Assembly (NCBI RefSeq): GCF_014646075.1
Contig: NZ_BMMT01000003.1
Span: forward strand, 248,001 to 312,000
Source of the DNA: Saccharopolyspora thermophila
GTDB taxonomy: Bacteria; Actinomycetota; Actinomycetes; Mycobacteriales; Pseudonocardiaceae
Length of the DNA: 64,000 nt
Reading direction: 5' to 3'
The notes below the pieces were generated by a model. The model did no database searches, was not told the origin of the DNA, and was given only the letters and a program-made list of their open reading frames with translations. Made by a program: the position numbers and the translations under genes. Of this stretch, positions 26,475 through 35,859 are shown piece by piece; position 1 is the stretch's first letter; every line of letters starts with the position of its first letter.

Positions 26475-28298
26475 TCAGCGCACTCGGACCGATCCAACGA
26501 CCTGTTCGCACGCGCGCAGCACGTCCTCCTTGTCGGCGGAGCCGTACTTGCACCCGACGCTGATCCGGAATTGCCCCTGGTACAGCAGGTACCAGTCGAC
26601 CGTCGCACCGGACAGCGTTTCCTGGTAGTACACCACGTCCCGACCGGCGAAACTGGCCGAAGCGTTGAACCGCGAGAAATGCTCGCCGCGGGCGACTGCC
26701 GCCTGGTACTCGGCGCGCAGCTGCTGCACCGCCCGGTTGCGGTCGGTGTCCGTGTCGTAGTCGAACCTGCCCTCCTCGACCGCCACCAGCGAGTCCTGGC
26801 TGCCCTCCTGCGGGCCGATCAGGGTCTGCAGTTTCCGCGGATCGCCGCCGATCTGCTTCCAGTGCGCGGGGTAGTCGAACTCGTAGTCGTACTGGACGAC
26901 GCGGCGCGGTGGATCGTCCTGTTCGGCCTGCGATCCGCTGCCGCTGAAGGCGACGAGCGCGCCGACCGCTGCGGCCAGCACCACGGCCACCGCACCGGCC
27001 CCGACCAGCCACGGCGTCCTGCGGGCCCGGCGGCGGCTGCTGCGCTGGTGCCGCACGGGCATGGTCTGGTCGCTGCCGCCGATCACGATGGTGCGGGCGC
27101 GGCTAAGCGAGTCGCCCGCCGTCGTGCCCGGGCCGGCCGGGTGGCCACCGGACGGCGGGCCGGAGACCGGGAAGGAACGCACCGTCGTGGCACCCGCCCA
27201 GGCACCGGCGGGTGCCAGCCCGCCGCCACGGTCCGGGTCCAGCCGCACCGCGCGCAGCGCGCCGCGCGCCACCACGGTCTCCGGCTGGTCCAAAGTGGTC
27301 GGGACGACGCCGGTGCGCTCGTGGATCAGCCGCGCCACCAACGGGATCCGGCTGGAGCCGCCCACCAGGAACACCCCGGCCAGCTGCTGCCGCGGCACGT
27401 TGCCCTCGCGCAGCGTGGTCAGCACCAGGTCGGCGGCCTTGGCCAGCGGCGCGGCGATCAGCGCCTCCAGGTCGACGCGGGTGACGTGCGCGTCGGAGAA
27501 CGGTGGCGGCATCGGCACGTCAGTGTAGGTGTGCCGGGACAGGGTCTCCTTGGCGCCCCGGACGTCCTGGCGCAGTACCCGGCGCCGACGGCGGTCGGCA
27601 AGTTCGCGGCCCTCCACCAGCCGCCGCCACGCCTCGGGATCGGTGGCCGAGACGAGGCGTCCCACGTGGTCCAGCAGCGCCTGGTCGATGTCCGCCCCGC
27701 CGAAGTTCGGTTCCCCGCGGGTGGCCAGCACCTGGAACGACGAGCCCTGCTTGCGGACCACGCTGGCGTCCACCGTGCCGCCGCCGAGGTCGAGCACGGC
27801 CAGTGCGCCGCCGTCGGGCAGTCCGTGGCCGGCGGAGTGGAACACCGCCGCGGCCACCGGTTCGGGCACCAGGACCAGTTCCTTGCCGAGCCCGGCGGCG
27901 GCCTGGCGCAGCACCCCGGTGCGCACCGACCCCCAGTCCGCGGGGTGGGTCAGCACGAGCAGGTCGACGGCCGCGCCCCCGGCGAAGCGCCGGGCCTCGC
28001 CGACGGCGCGCTGCAGCACCGCGCGCACCACGTCGCCGACCTTGAGCACGCTGCTACCCAGCAGCAGTTCGCCCTCGTCGATGCGGCGCTTGGGGTGGGG
28101 TTCGAAACGGGCGGGGTCGACCGCGGCCTGCCGCTCGGCCTCGTGTCCGACGAACAGGGTGCCGTCGGCCGCGGCGAACACCGCCGACGGCACCAGCGGC
28201 TGGCCGTCGATGACCACCACCTGCGGTTCGGCACCGCCGACGGACACCACCGTGCATGTGCTCGACGTGCCAAAGTCAATCGAGACGTGCAGGGACAC
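26475..28298 (-). CDS. Hsp70-ATPase/transmembrane/T7SS-associated (Rv3446c-like) fusion
   Basis: This is a 607-aa protein. Residues 1-351 form an Hsp70 nucleotide-binding domain: phosphate-1 SIDFGTSST (6-14), phosphate-2 VLDLGGGTVDAS (168-179) and adenosine VGGSSRIP (312-319). The Hsp70 substrate-binding domain is absent. A linker ends in a basic cluster (RSSRRRARR), then a span at about 430-452, then an extracytoplasmic domain (about 465-607) with C583 and C597. That domain matches the Rv3446c-family C-terminal domain expected at this place in ESX-4 loci. The GTG start follows GAAGGAG. It likely couples ATP use to ESX export or assembly; this is inference. Confidence 0.85.
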   Translation of the reverse strand: MSLHVSIDFGTSSTCTVVSVGGAEPQVVVIDGQPLVPSAVFAAADGTLFVGHEAERQAAVDPARFEPHPKRRIDEGELLLGSSVLKVGDVVRAVLQRAVGEARRFAGGAAVDLLVLTHPADWGSVRTGVLRQAAAGLGKELVLVPEPVAAAVFHSAGHGLPDGGALAVLDLGGGTVDASVVRKQGSSFQVLATRGEPNFGGADIDQALLDHVGRLVSATDPEAWRRLVEGRELADRRRRRVLRQDVRGAKETLSRHTYTDVPMPPPFSDAHVTRVDLEALIAAPLAKAADLVLTTLREGNVPRQQLAGVFLVGGSSRIPLVARLIHERTGVVPTTLDQPETVVARGALRAVRLDPDRGGGLAPAGAWAGATTVRSFPVSGPPSGGHPAGPGTTAGDSLSRARTIVIGGSDQTMPVRHQRSSRRRARRTPWLVGAGAVAVVLAAAVGALVAFSGSGSQAEQDDPPRRVVQYDYEFDYPAHWKQIGGDPRKLQTLIGPQEGSQDSLVAVEEGRFDYDTDTDRNRAVQQLRAEYQAAVARGEHFSRFNASASFAGRDVVYYQETLSGATVDWYLLYQGQFRISVGCKYGSADKEDVLRACEQVVGSVRVR

Positions 28299-28389
28299 CC
28301 AAAGCTCCTTCACCGTCGCCGGAGCGCCTTTTCCGGCGACGTCGTTCGTCCGGCGGCCGAGGCGTCGGGCCCGCCGGCTCCCCCCGAGC

Positions 28390-28420
28390 ACCCTAGTAGC
28401 CAAAGGTGCGAGCGCTCCAA
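28390..28420 (-). promoter_or_regulatory. Possible promoter of the Hsp70-like gene
   Basis: TTGGAG and TAGGGT are spaced by 19 nt on the minus strand, about 85 nt before the GTG. The spacing is slightly long. Confidence 0.35.
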
Positions 28421-28556
28421 CAGTCTGCCCCTGATCGGTCGATTCGCGCGAGCACCTGATCGAAGTCGTTTCGCGCAGGTCCGTTCCGCGGCGCCAACCC
28501 CGAACGCCGGCGCGCTGCGACCGGTCGCGGCCCCGCACCGGTGCCCCGGACAAGGG

Positions 28557-28590
28557 AAGACCTCCCCCGCCGCGTGGTGGGGGAGGTCTT
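28557..28590. terminator. eccC terminator
   Basis: 15-bp arms AAGACCTCCCCCGCC and GGTGGGGGAGGTCTT (one wobble) with a 4-nt loop lie 16 nt beyond the eccC stop. The plus-strand side is followed by TTTT, so termination is predicted to be strongest for plus-strand readthrough. Confidence 0.8.
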
Positions 28591-28605
28591 TTCGGGACCG
28601 TTGGA

Positions 28606-31600
28606 TCAGCGCTTCTGCTGTTCCTTCCAGGGGAAGGCGACCTGGATGGTCTGCTGGCCGTCCTTGACACTGCGGGCGACCAGGATGCCGCGGCCCGGCG
28701 GCATCTTGCGCGACTTGATGTTGCCGACCAGCTGGCCGTCGTCCTTGTTCGCGCTCAACGCCAGGCCCGGAGCCACCGACTCCTTGAGCTTGCCGATGAT
28801 CGGCTCGTACAGCGCGCTGCTCGCACCACCGGAGTTGCGCGCCAGGATGACGTGCAGACCCACGTCGCTGGCCTGCGGCACGAACTCCGCCAACGCCTGC
28901 ATCGGGTTGGCGCCGCGCGGCGCCACGATGTCGTAGTCGTCGACGATGACGAACAGCTCCGGACCGGACCACCAGGACCGGCTTTCCAGCTGCTCCTGCG
29001 TGATGTCGGGACCGGGCAGCCGCTTCTTCAACGCCGCGCACACGTCGTTGATGTTGCTCTTGACCTGGTCGGCGTTCATCGAGTACTCGAGCGTGTGCGG
29101 GGTGTTGCGGAAGGCCAGCATGCTGCGCCGGTAGTCCACGAACAGGATCAGCGCTTCCTTCGGCGTGTACCGCTCCATGATCCCGCGCGTGATGGTGTGC
29201 AGCAGCGCGGACTTGCCGGACTGCGGCTCGCCGAAGGCGTACAGGTGCGGCTCGGCGTTGAAGTTGAGGTACACCGGCTGCAGGCCGTCCTCGTTGATGC
29301 CGATCGGCACCAGCTTCGGGTTCGGCTGCTGGTCGGGACGCGGCAGCTGCTCGATCGGCAGCACCTCCGGCAGCAGCCGCACCTGCGGCGCCGGGCGCCC
29401 CTTCCAGGAACTGCGCACCCGGTTGACCAGGTCCGCCGCGCCCTCGGAGACGTCCGCACTGTACAGCTGCCAGGCCGGGGTCGGAGGACGCCGCTCCTCG
29501 TCGGCCCGGACCAGCTCCTCGCCGACCCGGTCACCCATCCGGTCGCTGTCCACCCGGGGCAGGGCGATCAGGTAGTGCAGGTCGCCCTCCCAGTACAGGC
29601 CCCGGCCGGGGAAACCGATCGGCACCCGTTGGGCCGCCTTGCGGCCGATCTCCGACTCGCTCGGGTCACCGAGCCGCAGCTCCACCCGAACACCCAGCAT
29701 GTCCTTCAACGCCGGGCGGATCTCCGCCCAGCGCGTCGCGGAGACGATCACGTGCACGCCGTAGGTCAGGCCCTGCGCGGCGATACCCAGCACGTCCTGC
29801 TCCAGCTGCTCGAAGTCCTCGCGGAAGGACCGCCAGCCGTCGATCATCAGGAACACGTCGCCGTACGGGTCCTCGATCTCGCCGCGGCGCCGGCGCGCCC
29901 GGAACTCGGCGATGTCGATGCCCTGCTGCTGGAACAACGCCTCCCGCTGCGCGATCAGCGTCTTGATCTCCGCGATCGTGCGCCGCACCATGTCCGGGTT
30001 CTGGCGGCTGCCGTACGCGCCGACGTGCGGCAGGTTGCGCACCTGCGCCATCGCACCACCACCGAGGTCCACGCAGTAGAACTGCGCCTCCTCCGGGGTG
30101 TTGGTCAGCGCCATCGACGCGATGATCGTCCGCATCACGTTCGACTTGCCCGACTGCGGACCACCGACCACCGCGCCGTGGCTGCTCAGCAGCTCCAGCA
30201 CCAACGGCTCCTGCCGCTGGTGGTACGGCATGTCGATGAGACCGATCGGCGCGGTCAGCTTGCCCGAGTTGGCATACCCGGCCGCCGTGTAACCGCGGTC
30301 GTCGGTCGCCTGCAACGGCGGCAGCAGAGCGTCCAGAGTGGGCGGCACGTCCAGCGGTGGCAGCCAGATCTGCCGCGCCTGCGGGCCCTGACCGGTGACC
30401 TTCTGGATGACAATCTCGAAGTCGGTCGGCCCCTCGTCCTTCTCCTTCTTCTCCTCCGGCTCCTCCTCCGGCACCTCGGGTTCCGGCGGCTTCTCGATGT
30501 ACTCCGGCACGAACAACTGCGGCATCTTGTCCGCGGTCACCACGGCCACGTTCTGGCTCGCGGGGCGGACACCGCTGGTCTGGTGCAGCCGACCGGACAC
30601 GAACGCGGCGCGGAACCGCTCCATGCCGTTGGGGTGCTTGAGGAAACCGTGACCACCCGAGCTGGGCAGGTCCGCCGCGTCCGGCACGCCGATGACCGCG
30701 CGGGAGTCGGCCGCACTCGTGGTGCGCAGACCGATCCGGTAGGTCAGGTGGGTGTCCAGGCCGCGCAGCTTGCCCTCTTCGAGCTTCTGGGTGGCCAGCA
30801 GCAGGTGCATCTGCAACGAACGACCGAGTCGACCGACCATCACGAACAGCTCGGCGAACTCCGGCTTCTGCTCCAGCAGCTCGGTGAACTCGTCCAGCAC
30901 GATGAACAGTGCCGGCATCGGCTCCTGGGCGTACGGGTCGCCGGCGTCGCGCTTCTTGCGGTAGTCCCAGACGTCCTTGGCCTTGGCCGTCGCCAGAATC
31001 TCCTGCCTCCGGGCCATCTCACCGCGGATGACGTCTTCCATACGGTCGATGAGGATGGCGGCGTTCTCCAGGTTGGAGATGTTCGCGGCCACGTGCGGCG
31101 CGCTCTCGAAGCCGTTGAACGTCGCGCCACCCTTGAAGTCGACCAGCACGAAGTTCAGCAGCTCCGCGGAGTGCGTGGCCATCATGCCGAGCACGATGGT
31201 GCGCAGGAACTCCGACTTACCGGAACCGGTCGAACCGATGCACAGGCCGTGTGGGCCCATGCCGCCCGCGGCACCTTCCTTGATGTCCAGCTGGACGATC
31301 TCGCCCTGCTCGCCGGGGCCGATCGCCACCTTGTACATGTCGTCGCGGGGACGCGGCCGCCACGCCTCGTTGAGGTCGAAGGTGATCACGTCACCGGCCA
31401 GCCCCAGCTGCTCGATGTAGTTCAGCGGCGTGGTCAGCGGCTCGTAACCACCGGAGTCGTCGACCGCGCTCGCGCCACCGGCGACCCGGTACGGCGCGAG
31501 CTGGCGGGCCAGCGCGGTGGCCTCCTCCATGCTCAGCGCGTCCGGCTTGCCGAACCACTCGACGCCCGCACCACCGCGGGCACCGATGCGGTCCTCCTCC

Positions 31601-32685
31601 ACGACCATCCGCATGCCGCGCCGGGCGGTGAGCTGCCCCAGCAGGTCGGACAGGTCGATCATGGTGACACCGGCGAGCCCGTTCTCGACGATCAGCGCCT
31701 CCTCGCGGGAGATCTCGGCGTCGTCGAGCACGATCACGATGTGCGGCTGGCCCTCCGGCGGCGGCGTGTTGCGCTGGAAACGCGGCCGACCGGCCAGCTG
31801 CTCGGCGAGCATCTGCTCGATCGCGGCCAGCGACCCGTCCATCAACCGCATCTGGCCGATGCCGTCGGTCTCCGTCGGGTGCTGCGCGTGCGGCAGCCAC
31901 TTCACCCATTCCCACGCCGTGCGCGCCGGGCCGCTGGCGGCCACCGCGATGAGCACGTCGTCCGGGGTGTGGAAGGTGGCCAGCTGGCAGATCATGGCGC
32001 GCGCCAGCGCGCGGGTCAGCTCGCGGTCACCCTGCAGACCGACCGCGGCGAAACCGCGCAGTGACGTGGCGATGGGCAGGTCCGGAACCAGCGAGTGCGC
32101 GCGCACGAAGCGGCGCAGCGCCAGCGTGGTGATCGGCTCCAGCTCGTCGACCGGACCGGTCTGCGGCGGCACCAGGCGGGTCTCCAGACGCTGCGCACCG
32201 CGACCGACCCGGACCTGGCAGAAGTCGTTGTCGTTGGGGCGCCGCTCCCACATCCGCCGACTGTGGACCATCGACCACAGGATCTGCGGATCCGGGTGCA
32301 CCCACTCCCGGGCCAGCCGCTGCTCGTCGGCGGCCTCCCGCGCGCGATCCCGCATCTGACCGAGATACCGCAGGTAGTCCTTGCGGTCCTCGTTCATCTC
32401 GGCCTTCTTCTGGCTGCCCTCGCGGCCGCCGCCGGCCATCATGCCGAAGGTCGAGATGAGCATCATCATCGGCATCATCATCATCATCGGGTTGTCCCGC
32501 GCCCGCTGGAGCATGAAGACCATCATTCCCAGCGAGGCGACGATCATGACGCCCGGAAGGACCTTCTGGACGATGTTGCCCGGGATCGTCCGCGGAATCT
32601 CCGGCGGTGGTTCGAGGTGCACCTCCCCGCCCGGTGGCCTGGGAGCGGCCAGGCGTGGCGTTCGCTTGAACTGCAGCGTGCTCAC
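28606..32685 (-). CDS. eccC: Type VII secretion FtsK/SpoIIIE ATPase EccC (fused Ca-Cb)
   Basis: This 1,359-aa motor ATPase of the ESX translocon has two N-terminal spans (about 40-60 and 66-84, with the Met-rich NPMMMMMPMMMLIS stretch). Three P-loop domains follow with Walker A GSTGSGKS (about 488), GGPQSGKS (about 843) and GEPQSGKS (about 1155), and Walker B LFIVLDEF, VFLMIDGW and LFVIVDDY. Domain 1 has intact catalytic features; domains 2 and 3 are the substrate-sensing type. A GTG start (VSTLQFKRTP) was chosen, and the upstream in-frame sequence is not family-like. It is divergent from eccD, as in ESX-4 (Rv3447c/Rv3448). Confidence 0.96.
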   Translation of the reverse strand: MSTLQFKRTPRLAAPRPPGGEVHLEPPPEIPRTIPGNIVQKVLPGVMIVASLGMMVFMLQRARDNPMMMMMPMMMLISTFGMMAGGGREGSQKKAEMNEDRKDYLRYLGQMRDRAREAADEQRLAREWVHPDPQILWSMVHSRRMWERRPNDNDFCQVRVGRGAQRLETRLVPPQTGPVDELEPITTLALRRFVRAHSLVPDLPIATSLRGFAAVGLQGDRELTRALARAMICQLATFHTPDDVLIAVAASGPARTAWEWVKWLPHAQHPTETDGIGQMRLMDGSLAAIEQMLAEQLAGRPRFQRNTPPPEGQPHIVIVLDDAEISREEALIVENGLAGVTMIDLSDLLGQLTARRGMRMVVEEDRIGARGGAGVEWFGKPDALSMEEATALARQLAPYRVAGGASAVDDSGGYEPLTTPLNYIEQLGLAGDVITFDLNEAWRPRPRDDMYKVAIGPGEQGEIVQLDIKEGAAGGMGPHGLCIGSTGSGKSEFLRTIVLGMMATHSAELLNFVLVDFKGGATFNGFESAPHVAANISNLENAAILIDRMEDVIRGEMARRQEILATAKAKDVWDYRKKRDAGDPYAQEPMPALFIVLDEFTELLEQKPEFAELFVMVGRLGRSLQMHLLLATQKLEEGKLRGLDTHLTYRIGLRTTSAADSRAVIGVPDAADLPSSGGHGFLKHPNGMERFRAAFVSGRLHQTSGVRPASQNVAVVTADKMPQLFVPEYIEKPPEPEVPEEEPEEKKEKDEGPTDFEIVIQKVTGQGPQARQIWLPPLDVPPTLDALLPPLQATDDRGYTAAGYANSGKLTAPIGLIDMPYHQRQEPLVLELLSSHGAVVGGPQSGKSNVMRTIIASMALTNTPEEAQFYCVDLGGGAMAQVRNLPHVGAYGSRQNPDMVRRTIAEIKTLIAQREALFQQQGIDIAEFRARRRRGEIEDPYGDVFLMIDGWRSFREDFEQLEQDVLGIAAQGLTYGVHVIVSATRWAEIRPALKDMLGVRVELRLGDPSESEIGRKAAQRVPIGFPGRGLYWEGDLHYLIALPRVDSDRMGDRVGEELVRADEERRPPTPAWQLYSADVSEGAADLVNRVRSSWKGRPAPQVRLLPEVLPIEQLPRPDQQPNPKLVPIGINEDGLQPVYLNFNAEPHLYAFGEPQSGKSALLHTITRGIMERYTPKEALILFVDYRRSMLAFRNTPHTLEYSMNADQVKSNINDVCAALKKRLPGPDITQEQLESRSWWSGPELFVIVDDYDIVAPRGANPMQALAEFVPQASDVGLHVILARNSGGASSALYEPIIGKLKESVAPGLALSANKDDGQLVGNIKSRKMPPGRGILVARSVKDGQQTIQVAFPWKEQQKR

Positions 32686-32973
32686 CGGACGCAACAACCT
32701 TTCCGTGTCGAACGTGCGAATCTCGCAGCCAGCATTCTGTACCGCTGCACCGCCACCGGCGGCGGGGTGGGAGTCCCGACGTGACCAACCCGATGCGAAC
32801 TGGTTGGAACGAGTTCCCCCAAACCTGTCACCCCCCGACGGCCGGTGTGGCCATACTAGGGGCGCTCTTCGACCGGGCGGGTGGGTTTCAGCAGAAAATC
32901 CGGGCTTGGTTGGATCGAGACCAGCGACAGACGAACGCAAGGCATATCGGACTTCAGGGAGTAGGGGGCCCAA

Positions 32974-34407
32974 GTGGCGACCGGGACCACGGTGTTCAGC
33001 CGCGTGACGGTGGTGGCGCCTACAACTCGCATCGACCTGGCGCTTCCCGCGGACGTGGCGGTGGCGGACCTGCTGCCGATGCTGCTGGAGATGGCGAAGC
33101 AAGTCTCCCCGGACGGCGGTTCGAGGCACGGCGGGTGGTGCCTGGCCAAGCTCGGTGAGAGCCAGCCCCTCGACCCGAGCCAGACCCTCGCCGCGCAGGG
33201 GATCGTCGACGGCGACATGCTCCAGCTGCGGCGCAGGTCGGACAACCCGCCGCCGCCGCTGTACGACGACGTCGTCGACGCGCTCGCGGAAGCCGAACCC
33301 GGCAGCTACCGCCCGTGGACCAAGGAGACCGCGCAGAAGGTCGGGCACATCGCGGGTGCGCTGGCGTTCATCGCCGCGGCCCTCGCCATGGGCCTGGCGG
33401 GCCCGGCGTGGCTGTTCCACCAGATGGACCAGACCTCGGCGATCGTGTTCCAGGTCGTGGCGGCGGTCACCGCGGGGGTCGTGGCCATCTTCGCCACCGG
33501 CGTCGGCTCGATCGTCGCCCGCGCCTACGCGGCGCCGACCACCGGCACCGTCATCGCCGCCGCGGGCGGCCTGCCGATGGCGTTCGTCGCGGGCTTCAAC
33601 ATCGTGCCCGGCCGGGCACTGGAACCGCGGCTGCTGCTGGCGTCCGCGCTGGTACTGATCTTCGCCTCGGTGTCGATCATGGTGATCGGCGCGGGCATCG
33701 TCACGTTCATCGCCGCCGCCACCGTCGGCGCGTTCGCCACCCTCTCCTTCGTTGTGGCGGTGCTGGTTCCGGGCGCGACCACCGCCGGGATCGCCGCGGG
33801 TGCGGCGGCTGTCGGCCTGGCGGGCATCTCGCTGCTGCCGCGGATCACCATCCAGCTGGCGAAGTTGCCGCTGCCGCACGTCCCGGGCAGCGCGGAGGAC
33901 CTCAAGGAGGACACCGGTTTCCCGGACTACCGCATGATCGAGCGGCAAACCGGCCTGGCGCACCAGTACATGACCGGTCTGATCATCGGCTGCGGCCTGG
34001 TGGCCGCGCTGGGCGCGATCCTCGCGGCGCTCAATGGCATCTGGGGTGCGGTGTTCTCGATCGTGGTGTCGGCGGTGCTGCTGCTGCGCGGCCGCAACTA
34101 CGCCAACGGCAGCCAGGCGATCGCCCTGTTGCTGAGCGGTCTGCTGTCCTCGCTGGGCATCACCGTCGGGCTGCTGGTGCAGGTGGCGACCACGCCGATC
34201 GCGGTGGCCTGGGTGTTCCCGCCGCTGCTGGTGCTCGGCATCCTGTCGCTGATCTTCGGCGTGGTGTTCCCGAACCGCCGGTTCTCCCCGGTGCAGCGCC
34301 GGACGGTGGACATCCTGGAGGCGGTCCTGATCGCCCTGGTGCTGCCGCTCGCGCTGGCCGCGATGGACCTCTACATGAAGATCCGCGACCTCAACATCAA
34401 TTTCTGA
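32974..34407 (+). CDS. eccD: Type VII secretion membrane channel protein EccD
   Basis: This is a 477-aa protein. An N-terminal ubiquitin-like (YukD) domain (about 1-85, with LPADVAVADLLPMLLE and VDGDMLQLRRR) precedes about 11 membrane spans, typical of EccD, which forms the channel scaffold. A GTG start follows AGGGAGTAGGGGG. The mycosin gene follows after 11 nt, so the two are cotranscribed. EccD between divergent eccC and downstream mycP is the ESX-4 order. Confidence 0.95.
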   Translation: MATGTTVFSRVTVVAPTTRIDLALPADVAVADLLPMLLEMAKQVSPDGGSRHGGWCLAKLGESQPLDPSQTLAAQGIVDGDMLQLRRRSDNPPPPLYDDVVDALAEAEPGSYRPWTKETAQKVGHIAGALAFIAAALAMGLAGPAWLFHQMDQTSAIVFQVVAAVTAGVVAIFATGVGSIVARAYAAPTTGTVIAAAGGLPMAFVAGFNIVPGRALEPRLLLASALVLIFASVSIMVIGAGIVTFIAAATVGAFATLSFVVAVLVPGATTAGIAAGAAAVGLAGISLLPRITIQLAKLPLPHVPGSAEDLKEDTGFPDYRMIERQTGLAHQYMTGLIIGCGLVAALGAILAALNGIWGAVFSIVVSAVLLLRGRNYANGSQAIALLLSGLLSSLGITVGLLVQVATTPIAVAWVFPPLLVLGILSLIFGVVFPNRRFSPVQRRTVDILEAVLIALVLPLALAAMDLYMKIRDLNINF

Positions 34408-34418
34408 GGGGCAGCGTG

Positions 34419-35810
34419 ATGCGCTCTAGGCACCTCCGCTCCCGCGGCGTGCTGCGCGGTGTCGCGCTGTGCGCCGCGGTGGGCACCCTCACGCTCGGCG
34501 GTCCGACGGCCCCGGCGGTGGGCCAGACCATCGGCCCACCGCCGCTGGACGAGTCCCAGAAGGCCAGCAGCCGCGTGGACGCGATCAGCGGCGACTACGA
34601 GCAGAAGCAAGGCTGTATGCAGCGGAACACCGGCAACTCCCTGATCGAGGAGAAGCCGTGGAGCCAGCTGGTGCTCGGCTACGAACGCGCCCACGAGCAG
34701 GGCATCACCGGTGCGGGACAGACGGTCGCCGTCATCGACACCGGGGTGAACCAGCACCCGCGGCTGCAGCACCTGCGGGGCGGCGACAGTGCCCTTCCCG
34801 GCGGGGCCACCACCGATTGCGACGGGCACGGCACGCTCGTGGCGGGCATCATCGGGGCAGCCCCGGACGAGACCGGCCAAACCGGATACGTCGGGGTCGC
34901 GCCGGACGCCACGATCCTGTCGATCCGGCAGACCTCCCGGCTGTGGAGCAGCCGGGCGAACAGCTCGACGGTCGGCAACACGCACACGTTGGCGCAGGCC
35001 ATCAACAGCGCGGTGGCCTCGGGCGCCACCGTCATTAACATCTCCCAGTCGTCCTGCCAGCCGATCGCGCAGGCGGCCAACCCCGCTGACTGGGGAAACC
35101 AGCAGCTGCACAACGCGGTCCGGGACGCCTACAACGCCGGTGTGGTGGTCGTCGCGGCGGCGGGCAATGCCGACCAGGTGTGCCAGAAGAACCCGGTTGG
35201 CAGCCCGACGACCGCGGTGCTGCCGGCCTGGTTCGACGACTACGTGCTCACCGTGGCATCGGTGAACCAGCAGGGTGCGCCCTCGGAGTTCACCGTGCCC
35301 GGCCCGTGGGTGGACGTGGCCGCACCGGGCGAGAACCTGATCGGCCTCGACCCGGGTGCCGGCGGCCGGGGTCTGGCCAGCCAGATCACCGAGGGCCAGA
35401 ACGGCCAATTGGGACCGATTCAGGGCACCAGCTTCGCGGCTCCGTACGTGGCGGGCCTGGCGGCGCTGATCAAGCAGAAGTTCCCGCAGCTCAGTCCCAA
35501 ACAAGTGATGGACCGGATCACCCAGACGGCGCTGCACCCGGGCGGCATCAACGGGCGCAACGACATCGTCGGCTACGGCATGATCGACCCGATGGCCGCG
35601 CTGGGCGACATCCTCCCGTCCGAGTACGGCAAGCAGGCACCGCCGCCGAAGCAGACCCGCCTGCAGGCGGACGTGATCCCGCAGAAGGACTTCCCGGCCC
35701 TGATCGTGGCCATGGGCGGCGCCGGAGCGGGCATCGCGGCGATCATCTTCACGGCGTTCCTGGTGAACGCGGTCCGCAACGTCCGAGCCAGAACGCGCGG
35801 CAACCGCTGA
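34419..35810 (+). CDS. mycP: Mycosin, membrane-anchored subtilisin-like protease MycP
   Basis: This 463-aa S8 protease has a signal peptide (about 1-35, cleaved near AVGQT), a catalytic Asp in AVIDTGVNQHP (about D107), His in DGHGTLVAG (about H137), oxyanion Asn in AAGNAD and Ser in GTSFAAPYVAG (about S338). A C-terminal span (FPALIVAMGGAGAGIAAIIF) anchors it outside the membrane. Mycosins stabilise the ESX complex and process substrates. The ATG follows GAGGGG; a GTG one codon earlier is possible. Confidence 0.95.
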   Translation: MRSRHLRSRGVLRGVALCAAVGTLTLGGPTAPAVGQTIGPPPLDESQKASSRVDAISGDYEQKQGCMQRNTGNSLIEEKPWSQLVLGYERAHEQGITGAGQTVAVIDTGVNQHPRLQHLRGGDSALPGGATTDCDGHGTLVAGIIGAAPDETGQTGYVGVAPDATILSIRQTSRLWSSRANSSTVGNTHTLAQAINSAVASGATVINISQSSCQPIAQAANPADWGNQQLHNAVRDAYNAGVVVVAAAGNADQVCQKNPVGSPTTAVLPAWFDDYVLTVASVNQQGAPSEFTVPGPWVDVAAPGENLIGLDPGAGGRGLASQITEGQNGQLGPIQGTSFAAPYVAGLAALIKQKFPQLSPKQVMDRITQTALHPGGINGRNDIVGYGMIDPMAALGDILPSEYGKQAPPPKQTRLQADVIPQKDFPALIVAMGGAGAGIAAIIFTAFLVNAVRNVRARTRGNR

Positions 35811-35821
35811 CGAATCGCGAC

Positions 35822-35854
35822 ACGGCCCGGTGTCCACAACGGACACCGGGCCGT
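35822..35854. terminator. Bidirectional terminator between mycP and the cargo gene
   Basis: Perfect 14-bp arms ACGGCCCGGTGTCC and GGACACCGGGCCGT with a 5-nt loop, followed by TTCTCGT on the plus strand. Confidence 0.85.
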
Positions 35855-35859
35855 TCTCG

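Larger units (their letters stand above)
28299..28605. other. Intergenic region between the Hsp70-like gene and eccC
   Basis: A 307-nt gap. It carries a strong hairpin (28557-28590) near eccC and a possible minus-strand promoter (28390-28420) for the Hsp70-like gene. No additional gene is supported. Confidence 0.6.

Noticed and set aside
28852-32064. Very long open frame on the plus strand opposite eccC
   Set aside because: It lies wholly antisense to a gene with three clear ATPase domains and has the Arg/Gly/Val-biased composition typical of GC-rich shadow frames.
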